NCBI RefSeq assembly: GCF_008931845.1
Contig: NZ_CP044535.1
Location: 682,001 to 746,000 of the forward strand
Length of the DNA: 64,000 nucleotides
Reading direction: 5' to 3'
Origin: Borrelia maritima
GTDB lineage: Bacteria > Spirochaetota > Spirochaetia > Borreliales > Borreliaceae
In this document: positions 1 to 10,411 of the stretch, piece after piece
Layout of the letters: each line of letters begins with the position of its first letter
How positions within the stretch are numbered: position 1 is the stretch's first letter
Program-made: the position numbers and the translations under genes
The notes under the pieces: generated by a model
What the model saw: the letters and a program-made list of their open reading frames with translations, nothing else
Databases searched by the model: none
Told to the model about the DNA's origin: nothing

Positions 1-690
1 ATGTTTGGTTTGCCAGGAGCTGCACTTGCACTATATTACACCGCAAAGCGTGAGGAGAGGGCCAAAGTTTTTGGTCTTTTAATATCTTCAGCCTTAACAT
101 CGTTTTTAACGGGCATAACAGAACCTCTTGAATTTTCTTTTCTTTTTGTAGCGCCAATTCTTTATGTTGTTCATGCTACGTTTGATGGATTTGCTTTTAT
201 GTTGGCGCATATTCTTCAAATCACAATAGGTCAAACTTTTTCTGGAGGGTTTATTGACTTTATTCTTTTTGGCATTTTACAGGGGAATTCAAGAACTAAT
301 TGGCTTTTAGTTCCAGTTGTGGGCATTGCTTGGTTTTTTCTTTATTACCTTACTTTTGTATTTTTAATAAATAGGTTTGATTTTAAAACTCCCGGTAGAA
401 CGCAAGATTTAGATTCTGGAGATTCTCAAATTTCTAAGAGTAGTGAATTTGAAGAAAATTATGCTACTAAGGTTATTATTGGACTTGGGGGTGTCTCAAA
501 CATTGTTGAGCTTGATTGTTGTGCAACTAGGCTAAGAGTTACAGTAAAAGATGCTCTTAAGGTTTCTGAAAAAATTTTAAAGAAAACTGGCTCTAAAGGA
601 GTTATTATTAAGGGCAATGGGGTTCAGGTAGTTTACGGACCAGGCGTGAGCGTCCTTAAGAATGAAATAGAAGAATTACTAGAAGATTGA
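1..690 (+). CDS. ptsG: PTS glucose-type permease IIC-IIB, 3' part
   Basis: C-terminal 229 residues of a phosphotransferase-system permease that imports and phosphorylates a hexose. The gene is cut by the window edge; the methionine at position 1 is probably internal, because only the last membrane segments of the IIC domain are present (about residues 20-125). A linker follows, then a IIB domain (about 155-225). The IIB active-site cysteine is recognisable in LDCCATRLRV, matching the D-x-C-x-T-R-L-R pattern of glucose/N-acetylglucosamine IIB domains; the second cysteine is the likely phosphorylated one. The specificity (glucose, maltose or glucosamine) cannot be decided from this fragment. 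A strong bidirectional hairpin follows the stop codon. Confidence 0.88.
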   Translation: MFGLPGAALALYYTAKREERAKVFGLLISSALTSFLTGITEPLEFSFLFVAPILYVVHATFDGFAFMLAHILQITIGQTFSGGFIDFILFGILQGNSRTNWLLVPVVGIAWFFLYYLTFVFLINRFDFKTPGRTQDLDSGDSQISKSSEFEENYATKVIIGLGGVSNIVELDCCATRLRVTVKDALKVSEKILKKTGSKGVIIKGNGVQVVYGPGVSVLKNEIEELLED

Positions 691-696
691 TTTTTT

Positions 697-728
697 AATA
701 AGTAATAGCCTCAAGGCTATTACTTATT
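697..728. terminator. Bidirectional hairpin terminator between ptsG and hydrolase gene
   Basis: A perfect 14-bp inverted repeat (AATAAGTAATAGCC, loop TCAA) lies between two convergent genes. T-rich sequence follows on the rightward strand (697-735) and an A/T run precedes it for the leftward strand. The hairpin includes the stop codon of the leftward hydrolase gene (724-726), so one structure probably ends both transcripts. Confidence 0.75.
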
Positions 729-1704
729 TGTTTTGTTTATTTATGAAATCAACCACATATTTTGTGAAGTATGAGGTGTTTTGGGCGCTTTTGTAGCTTT
801 GATTTCCAATGGGCACGTGTGCGTCTGAATTTTCAAGAAGTATAATTGGAATATCTTTTTTTTTGCCCCCATAATTTTTTATAAATTCGTTTATTCTTCT
901 TGGGTCTACTGTATGGTCATTGGGTGTATGGGCTATTATTAAAGGTGTTTTTATTTCATCGAAATTATATGAATTTAATAATGTTACAATGCCCATCATT
1001 GCAATAATTGCGTCCACATGTTGTACTCTTGAACAGTAGCTTTTTATAGTCATATGCTCCTTTCGTTTACCTTCTTTTGTTTCAAATTTATTGTAGCCAC
1101 CTGTTATAAGATATGCAATTTGTCGTCCCCAGGGATAGTAAACAAGATTGGTTCTTTTGTCGTAGGGGAATATATTGGGAGAAATTAATACTACCGAGTT
1201 TATTTCATCCGGATAGTTTGCTGAAGCCCAGATGCTAGCAGCACCTCCATTAGAGGTGCCAATTAGTATTAATTTATCACCTATTAGTTTGCCAATCTTA
1301 ATGGCCTCATCAATGTCTCTTAGCCAATCTTGGGTAGTTATTCCCCGAAATGCATTTTTATTGTTAATTCCGTGTCCTTTCAATCTTGTAAAAAAAAGAT
1401 TTGCATTAAGAGCTTTTGCAATATTATTTGGAACCGGGTAAATTTCATTTTTTGATGCTCCAAATCCATGAATATAGACTACAGAATATTTTGTTTTTTG
1501 GATTTCTTTATTCCAGATTATTTCTTTTTTTGTATTTTTTTCTAGATTAAATTGTAATTCTTCTTTTAATAGATAATTGTCAATTTCTTCAATGTTTTTG
1601 GGAATTGATTTTTTTTGAAATTCATTTTTAAATTTTATTCTTGGACTAACTAGTATCAATAGTAATAAGAATATAATTATAAAAATGATATTCTTTATGT
1701 TCAT
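724..1704 (-). CDS. Alpha/beta-hydrolase, membrane-anchored or exported
   Basis: A 326-residue serine hydrolase. An N-terminal hydrophobic stretch (residues 4-20) without a clear cleavage site or lipobox suggests a membrane anchor or uncleaved signal. The fold is shown by the oxyanion segment VVYIHGFGAS (about 75-84), the nucleophile elbow GTSNGG with Ser151, and a late Asp (HTPNDHTVD) and His (SDAHVPIG) that complete the triad. The substrate is unknown; lysophospholipase, esterase and lipase are all possible. The start overlaps the end of bosR by 4 bp (ATGA), implying translational coupling in a BB0648-bosR-hydrolase transcript. The gene corresponds to BB0646 by position, for which lipase/haemolysin-type activity has been discussed in the literature. 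Confidence 0.82.
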   Translation of the reverse strand: MNIKNIIFIIIFLLLLILVSPRIKFKNEFQKKSIPKNIEEIDNYLLKEELQFNLEKNTKKEIIWNKEIQKTKYSVVYIHGFGASKNEIYPVPNNIAKALNANLFFTRLKGHGINNKNAFRGITTQDWLRDIDEAIKIGKLIGDKLILIGTSNGGAASIWASANYPDEINSVVLISPNIFPYDKRTNLVYYPWGRQIAYLITGGYNKFETKEGKRKEHMTIKSYCSRVQHVDAIIAMMGIVTLLNSYNFDEIKTPLIIAHTPNDHTVDPRRINEFIKNYGGKKKDIPIILLENSDAHVPIGNQSYKSAQNTSYFTKYVVDFINKQNK

Positions 1705-2228
1705 ATGGTGATTCCCTTGCTATCTAAGGTGTTATTGGGGTTATGAACATCTTTTTTGTAGCAATTATTGCAATGACCTGAATAAATTATTTCAATAGAT
1801 TTCGTTTCCCAGTTTTCTCCAAGTTTGTCTTTCAAAATATCTTTAATATCGTCAAGTTGAATAGGATGCACTTGATTGCATTTATTACATTTAAAGTGAG
1901 CTATTGTGGAAGCCAAGCTTAGATAAAATTTTGTTTCTTTTTGGTCAGTAGTTTTTATGTCTTTAAGTATATTTCTTTCTTTAAGAATATTTAATGTGTT
2001 ATATACTGTTGCCTTTGATAGGCTTGGAATTTCTTTTACAAGCTTGTTATAAACTTCTTTTGCTGTAAAGTATTCTTTCGGGTTCGATGCTATATAAAGA
2101 ATAATCCTGTTTCTCGAATGAGATGCCTTCATTCCCAATTCTGATGTTAAATTTTTCAATAATATAGGATCATTTGTAATGCCGACTTTTTCCAATGTGG
2201 AATGGACGTCTATTATGTTATCGTTCAT
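1701..2228 (-). CDS. bosR: Fur/PerR-family regulator BosR
   Basis: A 175-residue Fur-family DNA-binding protein. An N-terminal winged helix (about residues 15-95, including SKATVYNTLNIL, the usual Fur recognition-helix sequence) is followed by a dimerisation domain. Two CxxC pairs (CNKC about 115, CNNC near 152) form a structural zinc site typical of PerR/Zur-like members. In Borrelia BosR is known to act with RpoN and Rrp2 to switch on rpoS and to affect oxidative-stress genes. The start ATG has an AAAAAGG ribosome site 8 bases upstream. The 3' end overlaps the hydrolase gene by 4 bp. A repeated TTAAA-type sequence just upstream may be an autoregulatory site. Confidence 0.93.
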   Translation of the reverse strand: MNDNIIDVHSTLEKVGITNDPILLKNLTSELGMKASHSRNRIILYIASNPKEYFTAKEVYNKLVKEIPSLSKATVYNTLNILKERNILKDIKTTDQKETKFYLSLASTIAHFKCNKCNQVHPIQLDDIKDILKDKLGENWETKSIEIIYSGHCNNCYKKDVHNPNNTLDSKGITI

Positions 2229-2245
2229 ATTATTACCTTTTTGTT

Positions 2246-2262
2246 TAAATTAAAGATTAAAT
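2246..2262 (-). promoter_or_regulatory. Possible BosR-box-like site upstream of bosR
   Basis: TAAATTAAAGATTAAAT contains a 9/10 match to the published BosR box (TAAATTAAAT, from memory) and a tandem ATTAAA repeat, 18-34 bp before the bosR start. In so AT-rich a genome chance is a real alternative. Confidence 0.25.
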
Positions 2263-2328
2263 ACTTTTTATGTTCTTCTTAGAATAATTTTATACCCAGT
2301 TGTTAATATTTTACTACTTATTATTTAT

Positions 2329-4014
2329 TTATTTTTCATATTTTTTTATATTAGTATAAAAAATTAAATTTTTTATTTTTGAATTTAGTTTTATTTTGTT
2401 ATCAAAATTATTATTTAATGGCAGTATCATTAAATTTAGTGTTTGAGAGTAATTTATTACATCTTGGATCTTGACTGTATTGTAAGAGCCCCCTATATTT
2501 AAAATTAACCATCTTTTAGAATTAATTTTTTCAATTTTATAATTAATTGTATGAATTATTTGTTTTTCAACATTTAAAAAACTTATAAAAAAGTTACTAT
2601 TTTTATCATTTCCTTTGGATATCAAAAATTCTGTACCATTAATGTAGCCTCTGGGATTGTTTTTAGTTATTATTATTTTTTCATAAGTATCAAGATCGCT
2701 GTATTTTGCTGTTATTTTTAAATTAGTGCCTTTTGTAATTTCAAAAACAGGTATTTCAAGGGCTGAATATTCAAGAAGATAATCGGGATTACATTTTTTT
2801 AATGTTTTTTTATCAAGATCAATTTTAGAAGGCCATTTTATTTTAATGGATATAAAAAAGCTTGGGATAGTCTCATCTACAAAAAAATCAATTGTTGATT
2901 TTGTATCAGAGTTAAATGTTAAATATTGTTTTATTCCTAAAATTTTTTCATTTGAGAAGGAAAATGAGCTTTCAATAGATGCTTTTCTTATTATTTCTTT
3001 TTTTGATAAAATTTTGAAGTAAGTTTTAGATGTGTTTAGAAATTCCACTTTTTTATCTTTAAATTTTATTTTATTTAATTTTCCATTTTCGAATTTAATA
3101 TTGTATTGATCGTGAGAGAGTGTGAAATTTCCTTCCATATTGTATTCCAAATTTTTAGGTACAATGGAGTCTGAATTTTTGGCTATTTCTTCTTGGTGTT
3201 TATTTATTAAAAATTCTCTTAAGCTTTTTTCGTTGATTTGATAATCTTTGAGTCTTTTGTTTTGGAAATTTATTATTAGCTCTTGTTCTTTAAGGGAGTT
3301 AAATTTAGGAATTTCTAGTAGTTCAGCAGCCAGTTTGGATCCTTCTAGATTTTGTATCTTAATGCTGTGCAAGTTATTTTCTAAGGATTTTAAATAAAGT
3401 AAAAAATTTTTTAATTCCTGATTGTCGTAAGTTTCTTTGATTTCATAAAAGTAAATAAGGGTTTCTACATTGCTTTTTGGAGAATCTACTTTTTGGACTT
3501 CATATAAATATTGGCAGTTATTTTTATAAAAAATTAAGTAATTTTTATTATTTTTGCTTTGCCTTATTCCTTCTGTATACTTGAAATTAAGTTTTCTATA
3601 AAGCTCGGTCACTTTTTTTCTAAACTTTTCTATGTTGTAGATATAAAGCATAATAGGAGCATTTTGAAATATGTCTTTGTATCCACTTTTGAATGGATTT
3701 TTTAGTGCCCAATACAAATCTAAATGTATTTCATCGTGCAGCATGTATTCATGAGGGCTTCCACTGTAAGTTCCGGGCATATATATATCTACATTGGTTT
3801 TAAATCTTTCAAATAGCCATTTATTTAATTCTTCGTGTTTTCTTAGAATTTCAAAAAAGTATATTGGAAATGTCCAATGTATTTTGTAAGCTAGCTGTTT
3901 GTGCTCAATCAAATATTTTATATTTGATATTATCAATAACAAATTATTCTCTGAAAATTTAGTTATTGAAATAATGATAATGTAAGTTTTCGATTTTTTT
4001 CTTTTTCTAAACAT
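2329..4014 (-). CDS. Unknown 561-aa protein upstream of bosR
   Basis: Large cytoplasmic-looking protein with no signal peptide and only a short hydrophobic beta-like stretch at residues 10-30. I do not recognise a domain firmly. The first 150 residues alternate hydrophobic strands and helices, and the C-terminal half (about 290-550) is rich in predicted beta strands. This layout resembles carbohydrate-active enzymes with a barrel plus beta-sandwich, but no catalytic motif can be named. I see no Gly-rich loop, HRD or DFG motif, so a Ser/Thr kinase label (used for this locus in early annotations, from memory) is not supported. It is transcribed toward bosR with a 100-bp gap and is probably co-transcribed with it. 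Confidence 0.75.
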   Translation of the reverse strand: MFRKRKKSKTYIIIISITKFSENNLLLIISNIKYLIEHKQLAYKIHWTFPIYFFEILRKHEELNKWLFERFKTNVDIYMPGTYSGSPHEYMLHDEIHLDLYWALKNPFKSGYKDIFQNAPIMLYIYNIEKFRKKVTELYRKLNFKYTEGIRQSKNNKNYLIFYKNNCQYLYEVQKVDSPKSNVETLIYFYEIKETYDNQELKNFLLYLKSLENNLHSIKIQNLEGSKLAAELLEIPKFNSLKEQELIINFQNKRLKDYQINEKSLREFLINKHQEEIAKNSDSIVPKNLEYNMEGNFTLSHDQYNIKFENGKLNKIKFKDKKVEFLNTSKTYFKILSKKEIIRKASIESSFSFSNEKILGIKQYLTFNSDTKSTIDFFVDETIPSFFISIKIKWPSKIDLDKKTLKKCNPDYLLEYSALEIPVFEITKGTNLKITAKYSDLDTYEKIIITKNNPRGYINGTEFLISKGNDKNSNFFISFLNVEKQIIHTINYKIEKINSKRWLILNIGGSYNTVKIQDVINYSQTLNLMILPLNNNFDNKIKLNSKIKNLIFYTNIKKYEK

Positions 4015-4155
4015 AAATTCTTTTTCTTTATGATATAAAGATCAGCTAATATTTTATATTATATAATAAAAATTCTTGCTAGTTTTGTATATTTTGTATT
4101 TTTTGATACATAGAAGCAATACTCTATAGCGAATGTATTGAGTTTATGTTAATCT

Positions 4156-4161
4156 TATAAT
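4156..4161 (+). promoter_or_regulatory. Candidate -10 element for groEL
   Basis: A consensus TATAAT lies 45 bp before the groEL ATG. No good -35 is seen at the expected distance (only TGTATT about 16 bp upstream), so the promoter call is tentative. No CIRCE-type GCACTC...GAGTGC inverted repeat is present. Confidence 0.4.
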
Positions 4162-4190
4162 GTTAAATCTAAATTATTTTATGGATATAA

Positions 4191-5843
<1,653 letters not shown>

Positions 5844-5853
5844 ATTAAATTTT

Positions 5854-5881
5854 CACCGGCGAGCTTGGGTTTTTGCCGGTG
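5854..5881 (+). terminator. Hairpin after groEL
   Basis: Seven-base arms CACCGGC and GCCGGTG, unusually GC-rich for this genome, are separated by 14 bases and followed by a T-rich stretch (GAATATTTTATT). It lies 10 bp after the groEL stop and is probably a terminator or attenuator that limits read-through into the next small gene. Confidence 0.6.
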
Positions 5882-5909
5882 GAATATTTTATTATTCAAA
5901 GGAATTATT

Positions 5910-6206
5910 TTGAGTGAAGATGAATTTGTTTTTTGTGTAGGCTATGATTGTTCAAAGGCAATAGTAGATAGGCAGCTTTTAAGAGAAAACAAAGGTAAGA
6001 GTGTTAAGGAGCTTTTTGAACTTGGGCTTTTTAGAAGTGCCTTTAGCAAAGCTCTTTATAGAAATGACGATGTTCTGATTAATTATTTAATTGAAGAGTA
6101 TAATAAAATAAGCAATTCTAATTATACCAAAAAAGCCGACTTTAAGCTTTTATTTGGAGTAATTTATCCTGATGATATTAATAAGATAAAAGTGACATAT
6201 ATATAG
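5910..6206 (+). CDS. Unknown small protein, 98 aa
   Basis: Small cytoplasmic protein of unknown function between groEL and yajC. I place the start at TTG 5910, because AAAGGA (5898-5903) lies 6 bases upstream; the longest open frame would begin at 5865, inside the groEL terminator hairpin. The protein is acidic at the N-terminus (SEDEFVFCVGYDCSKAIVD) and helical afterwards, with two cysteines (about residues 8 and 13). No domain is recognised. It ends 13 bp before yajC and probably shares its transcript. Confidence 0.65.
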   Translation: MSEDEFVFCVGYDCSKAIVDRQLLRENKGKSVKELFELGLFRSAFSKALYRNDDVLINYLIEEYNKISNSNYTKKADFKLLFGVIYPDDINKIKVTYI

Positions 6207-6219
6207 TAAAGGAGGTTTT

Positions 6220-6534
6220 GTGTTTTTATTGCAAGAATTCAGCAGCAATGGTAGCTTTTTGCGAAGTTTGTTAGTTTTTGTGCCTGTTATTGCTATATTT
6301 TGGTTTTTAGTGATATCTCCTCAGCGTAAGGAAGAAAAAAATAAAAAAGAAATGATAAAAAATCTAAAAAAAGGCGATAAGGTGTTAACAATAGGTGGAA
6401 TTTTGGGAGTTGTGAAAAAATTAGGCGATACGGATGTTGTTTTAGAATTAAGTCCAAATATCGAAGCAGTATTTGTAAAAAACTCTATTGATAAAGTTTT
6501 GTCTGAAAAAAATGAAGTTAAAAAGGTATTATAA
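6220..6534 (+). CDS. yajC: Sec translocon accessory subunit YajC
   Basis: A 104-residue single-span membrane protein that binds SecDF. It has an N-terminal transmembrane helix (about residues 15-33, ending in ISPQRKEEKNKKE, the hallmark of YajC) and a small cytoplasmic domain with KKGDKVLTIGGILGVV. The start is GTG 6220 behind a strong AAAGGAGG. It is followed by secD and secF, the usual order. Confidence 0.95.
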   Translation: MFLLQEFSSNGSFLRSLLVFVPVIAIFWFLVISPQRKEEKNKKEMIKNLKKGDKVLTIGGILGVVKKLGDTDVVLELSPNIEAVFVKNSIDKVLSEKNEVKKVL

Positions 6535-6599
6535 TTTAAAGTAAAATTAGAACTGGTAGCTAAGAATGGTATTTGTTAAAAATTTTAAGGATTTATATA

Positions 6600-8360
6600 A
6601 TGAAAAAAGGATCTAAGCTTATATTAATACTATTGGTGACGTTGTTTGCGTGTCTTTTAATATTCCCGACTTTAAAGTGGTATTTTTTAATGAGCATTGA
6701 GGATAAAAAAATAAGCTCATATTCACAAGAAGCTTTAAGGGATTATTCAAAGAAAAAAGCTTTGAATGATCTTGTTAAGCTTAAAGAGCTATATAATAAA
6801 GATCCCAATAGCAGTATTCCAACTAGTCTCGCATATTTAATCCCAATAGCAAAAAATAATTACAAGTCTTCAATGAAAATTCCACCCAATACTTTTACTG
6901 CTAAAACCTTGCGTGAAGGGTTTTTGACTGATTCTGATATGGGAGAAGTAAGTTTAGAGATCTATAGGCATTATGAGAATATAAAGAAGAGTAAAAGCAG
7001 AATAATACATCTCGGGCTTGATTTGTCTGGAGGGATGAGTGTTACCATTTCTCTTGATTATTCAAGTGTTGAAAAAAAATTAGGCCGTTCTTTAACCTTT
7101 GCTGAGAGAGAGGACGCTATTTACCGTATAATGCAAATTCTTAAGGATAGAGTAGATAGGTTTGGGCTTACAGAGCCTAAAATTGCAAGAGAGGCCGGAG
7201 GAAATAAAATTTTCTTAGATATTCCTGGGGAAAGAGATGAGAGTAGAGTAAGCACTCTTTTGAGTGGAAAAGGCAGTTTAGTTTTTTATGTGGTTGATGA
7301 AGAGTCAACATCGCTTTTACATGAAAAAATATTAGAATCGGGTTCTCTTTTTTCTATTGATGAAATTCAGGCAAATATGAATCTTCCGGATAGTAAGCAA
7401 ATTTTTCCTTGGTATGTTAAAGATTCTTATGGGGTGGATGATGAGACATCAGTTCGTTATTATGTAGTAGATTTAAGTCCTGAAAATTCATTTGATGGTG
7501 CTCACATTAAAGATGCTGGGGTTTCTAATGATCCTAGAACAGGTCGAGACACTGTTGTTTTTAACCTCGATGTTGATGGAAGTGAAAAATTTTTTAAATT
7601 TACTCAAAAAAATGTTGGAAAATCTTTGGCCGTTGTTATGGAAGGTAAAATTAAGTCTGTGGCAGGAATTGGGTATGCTATTACTGGTGGTAGTGTTTCA
7701 ATTCAAGGCGACTCTTTTGATAAAAAAGAGGCCCTAGATCTTGCTTTAGTGTTTAAAACCGCAGCTTTTCCAGTTGAGATTAAAATAGATGATTTGAGAA
7801 TAGTAGGACCTACTCTTGGTGCTAGGACTATTGATCTTGGTATTAAAGCTTCTGCGCTTGCCCTTTGTTTAGTTTTTTTGTTTATGTGTGTTTATTATGG
7901 TTTGAGCGGTTTTGTAGCTGGGTTTTCACTTGTTATTTATAATGTATTTTTAATTTTAGCAATATTGTCGGCTTTTAATTTTACTTTAACTTTAACAAGT
8001 ATTGCAGGTCTTATTTTGACAATGGGTATGGCCGTGGATATAAATATAGTTATTTATGAGAGAATTAAAGAAGAAATTAGAGAAGGCAGAAAATTTGAAA
8101 ATGCTTTTGAAGATGGTTTTAAAAAAGCCTTTTTATCTATTATGGATGCAAATATAACAACATTTATTGCTGTGCTTTTCTTAACTCTTCTTGGCACAGG
8201 AGTTATTCAAGGTTTTGCATGGTCTCTTTCTGTCGGAATTGTAGCATCTCTTTTTAGTAGTTTGATTTTTTCAAGATTTATTTTGGAATTTATCATATCT
8301 GTTAGAAAAAGCAAATTTATAAGTATATCTTGGAGTTCAAAATATGCAAAAAGTAATTAA
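6600..8360 (+). CDS. secD: Protein translocase subunit SecD
   Basis: A 586-residue membrane protein that, with SecF, uses the proton gradient to pull exported proteins through SecYEG. Transmembrane helix 1 (about 5-24) is followed by a large extracytoplasmic P1 region containing HLGLDLSGGM, then five C-terminal helices (about 400-575) with the RND-type segment TMGMAVDINIVIYERIKEE. The start was set at ATG 6600 because AAGGA lies 8 bases upstream; the longer frame from TTG 6573 has no ribosome site. It overlaps secF by 17 bp. Confidence 0.96.
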   Translation: MKKGSKLILILLVTLFACLLIFPTLKWYFLMSIEDKKISSYSQEALRDYSKKKALNDLVKLKELYNKDPNSSIPTSLAYLIPIAKNNYKSSMKIPPNTFTAKTLREGFLTDSDMGEVSLEIYRHYENIKKSKSRIIHLGLDLSGGMSVTISLDYSSVEKKLGRSLTFAEREDAIYRIMQILKDRVDRFGLTEPKIAREAGGNKIFLDIPGERDESRVSTLLSGKGSLVFYVVDEESTSLLHEKILESGSLFSIDEIQANMNLPDSKQIFPWYVKDSYGVDDETSVRYYVVDLSPENSFDGAHIKDAGVSNDPRTGRDTVVFNLDVDGSEKFFKFTQKNVGKSLAVVMEGKIKSVAGIGYAITGGSVSIQGDSFDKKEALDLALVFKTAAFPVEIKIDDLRIVGPTLGARTIDLGIKASALALCLVFLFMCVYYGLSGFVAGFSLVIYNVFLILAILSAFNFTLTLTSIAGLILTMGMAVDINIVIYERIKEEIREGRKFENAFEDGFKKAFLSIMDANITTFIAVLFLTLLGTGVIQGFAWSLSVGIVASLFSSLIFSRFILEFIISVRKSKFISISWSSKYAKSN

Positions 8361-9243
8361 TTTTTCAAAATATGGAAGTAGTGTTTTATCAGTTAGTGTT
8401 ATTTTAATTTTAATTGGACTTATTTATACTTTTTTTTATCATGGTGGATACAATTGGGGAATAGATTTTTCTTCTAGAGTTAATATTAATCTTTCAATAG
8501 AAAAATCAAATATTAAAGAAGATGAGATTAAAAGAATATTTTCTCCAATTTATAAGAGTTTAGATGTCAATAGCATTTTTTCACTAAATGAGAATAAAAG
8601 TGAATTCTCTATTATGGTAAAGTCAGATATTATTGATTATGCTTTTAAAACAGAAGTTCAAAAAACAATAATAGATGAACTTAAAAAAACATTTAATGCT
8701 AATGTTGAAGTTTTGGACTCTTATTTTATTGATTCAAGTTTTTCTTCTACTTTAAGAAGTAAGTCAATATTTTTAGTATTGGGAACGTTTACCCTAATGT
8801 TGATTTATATAACTTTAAGGTTTAAGCTAAGTTATGCCATTGCTTCTATTCTCTCAATATTTCATGATATATTTTTTATAGTTGCTTTTTTAGGGGTATT
8901 TCGAATAGAGATTAATAGTTATATTGTTGTGGCAATATTAACTATTATTGGGTATTCTTTAAACGACACAATAATTATTTTTGACAGGATTAGGGATAAT
9001 GTTAAGCGATTAACCGATAATGCGTTTTTAAATGTATTAAATATAAGCATTAGTCAAACTTTATCAAGAACTATTTTGACATCAGTTACAACATTTGTTG
9101 CAGTATTCTCTATTTATGTGTTTACTGAAGGATCTATAAAAGACTTTTCTTTGGTATTTATGGTAGGAGTAATTGTTGGAACTTATTCCTCTGTGTTCAT
9201 AGCGTCTCCAATACTTTTAAATTTGTATAAAAAAATAAAGTAG
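8344..9243 (+). CDS. secF: Protein translocase subunit SecF
   Basis: A 299-residue partner of SecD. Helix 1 (about 13-32) leads into GGYNWGIDFSSRVNINL, a degenerate version of the usual GIDFxGG. Helices 2-6 follow (about 135-295), with the RND-type motif ILTIIGYSLNDTIIIFDRIRDN (about 198-219). A TGGAG ribosome site lies 8 bases before ATG, inside the end of secD. Its downstream neighbour is an unrelated unknown gene. Confidence 0.96.
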   Translation: MQKVINFSKYGSSVLSVSVILILIGLIYTFFYHGGYNWGIDFSSRVNINLSIEKSNIKEDEIKRIFSPIYKSLDVNSIFSLNENKSEFSIMVKSDIIDYAFKTEVQKTIIDELKKTFNANVEVLDSYFIDSSFSSTLRSKSIFLVLGTFTLMLIYITLRFKLSYAIASILSIFHDIFFIVAFLGVFRIEINSYIVVAILTIIGYSLNDTIIIFDRIRDNVKRLTDNAFLNVLNISISQTLSRTILTSVTTFVAVFSIYVFTEGSIKDFSLVFMVGVIVGTYSSVFIASPILLNLYKKIK

Positions 9244-9268
9244 ATTTTAAATAAGATGATGTTGTGGC

Positions 9269-10411
9269 ATGAAGTTTTTTGATTTTGGTTCATTAGGATT
9301 TTATAGATTTTTTGATTTTCAAAAATATCTTAATTTTAGCATTTTTAGATATAGTTTAATAAATTATTATTCTTATCGAGAACAGTCAAGCCTTATTAAC
9401 GATGCTAATTTACTTAAAGATAAACTTGTGTTTTTAGATAAGATTTATAGGGATTTTAATCCTAGTATTAGTAAATCTTGGGATGCTAATAAAGCTATTT
9501 TTTTAGATACTTTGCTTATTATTAAAAATTTGATAAGGAAATATCATCCTAATTCCGAATTTTTAGATGTTAATGAAGATGAATTATTGGAAGATGTTTC
9601 TCATTTTAATAAATTTTTAGATAAACTTAAATATTTAAATTTTAGAGTAGATCTTAAACAAAAAATTGAAAATTTTGAAAAAAAAAGTAAAGCCCCATTT
9701 TCTTGCATAAGAATTGCTACATTCTTTATTCAAGAAGAATTTTTAGATCGACTTAGTAATTCATTAGATTTTTTCTCCAATGAGGCCAATAGTAATAATT
9801 TAGATGTAATTAATAAAGAAATTAATGATTATTATGAAAAAGTAGAGCAAATTAAAAAAAGCAATAATATTAAAGAAACTCATAAAAAAATTATTATAGA
9901 CCACACAAAAGATAGAATCGACAAGATTATGAAAGATCATAGTCTTGATATTTCTAAGCTGCTTATAAAAATTGCCTTGCTTGAGATTACAATTCAATGT
10001 TTTGATAGCTGTTATTTAAATTTATTAGAAATTTTACAAATTCTTTTATCTATTAACAATATAATTGAGATCGGTTTAAACGAATTACCAGATGCTATTT
10101 TTAATGAGTGGAATGAACTTATTTATTTGCGAAGAAAAGAGTTTCAAAAATTTGTATTAATCTCTGACTATGTTTTTCAGAAAAGAATCGTATCTACTAT
10201 AAATTCTGGAAATTGGAAATTTGCCTTTTTTACTCTTGCCCCTAGACAAGGAGATGTTTTTCAATTTTCAGTCGATATTGCTAAGAATTTTGACAATATT
10301 GAGGATGGAATCAAAGAATATGAGTCTAAAATAAATAAATTTAATGAATATAGGTCGGGCTGGGAAGCAAATTTAAAAAATTTTGGTCATTTATTTTCAG
10401 AAACACTTTAA
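9269..10411 (+). CDS. Unknown 380-aa helical protein
   Basis: Cytoplasmic protein of unknown function with no signal peptide or membrane segment. It is rich in Lys, Asn, Phe and Ile and mostly predicted helical; residues about 180-230 look like a charged coiled coil ([19 protein letters not shown]). It lies 25 bp after secF with a weak ribosome site, so it may ride on the sec transcript. Its stop codon shares the palindrome TTAA with the stop of the convergent dnaJ-like gene. I recognise no domain; probably a Borrelia-restricted family. Confidence 0.7.
   Translation: MKFFDFGSLGFYRFFDFQKYLNFSIFRYSLINYYSYREQSSLINDANLLKDKLVFLDKIYRDFNPSISKSWDANKAIFLDTLLIIKNLIRKYHPNSEFLDVNEDELLEDVSHFNKFLDKLKYLNFRVDLKQKIENFEKKSKAPFSCIRIATFFIQEEFLDRLSNSLDFFSNEANSNNLDVINKEINDYYEKVEQIKKSNNIKETHKKIIIDHTKDRIDKIMKDHSLDISKLLIKIALLEITIQCFDSCYLNLLEILQILLSINNIIEIGLNELPDAIFNEWNELIYLRRKEFQKFVLISDYVFQKRIVSTINSGNWKFAFFTLAPRQGDVFQFSVDIAKNFDNIEDGIKEYESKINKFNEYRSGWEANLKNFGHLFSETL

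Noticed and set aside
2329..4014. Ser/Thr kinase identity for the gene upstream of bosR
   Set aside because: No glycine loop, catalytic HRD or DFG motif can be found.
6573..6599. Longer N-terminus for SecD from TTG 6573
   Set aside because: No ribosome site; AAGGA fits ATG 6600, and the membrane helix begins right after it.
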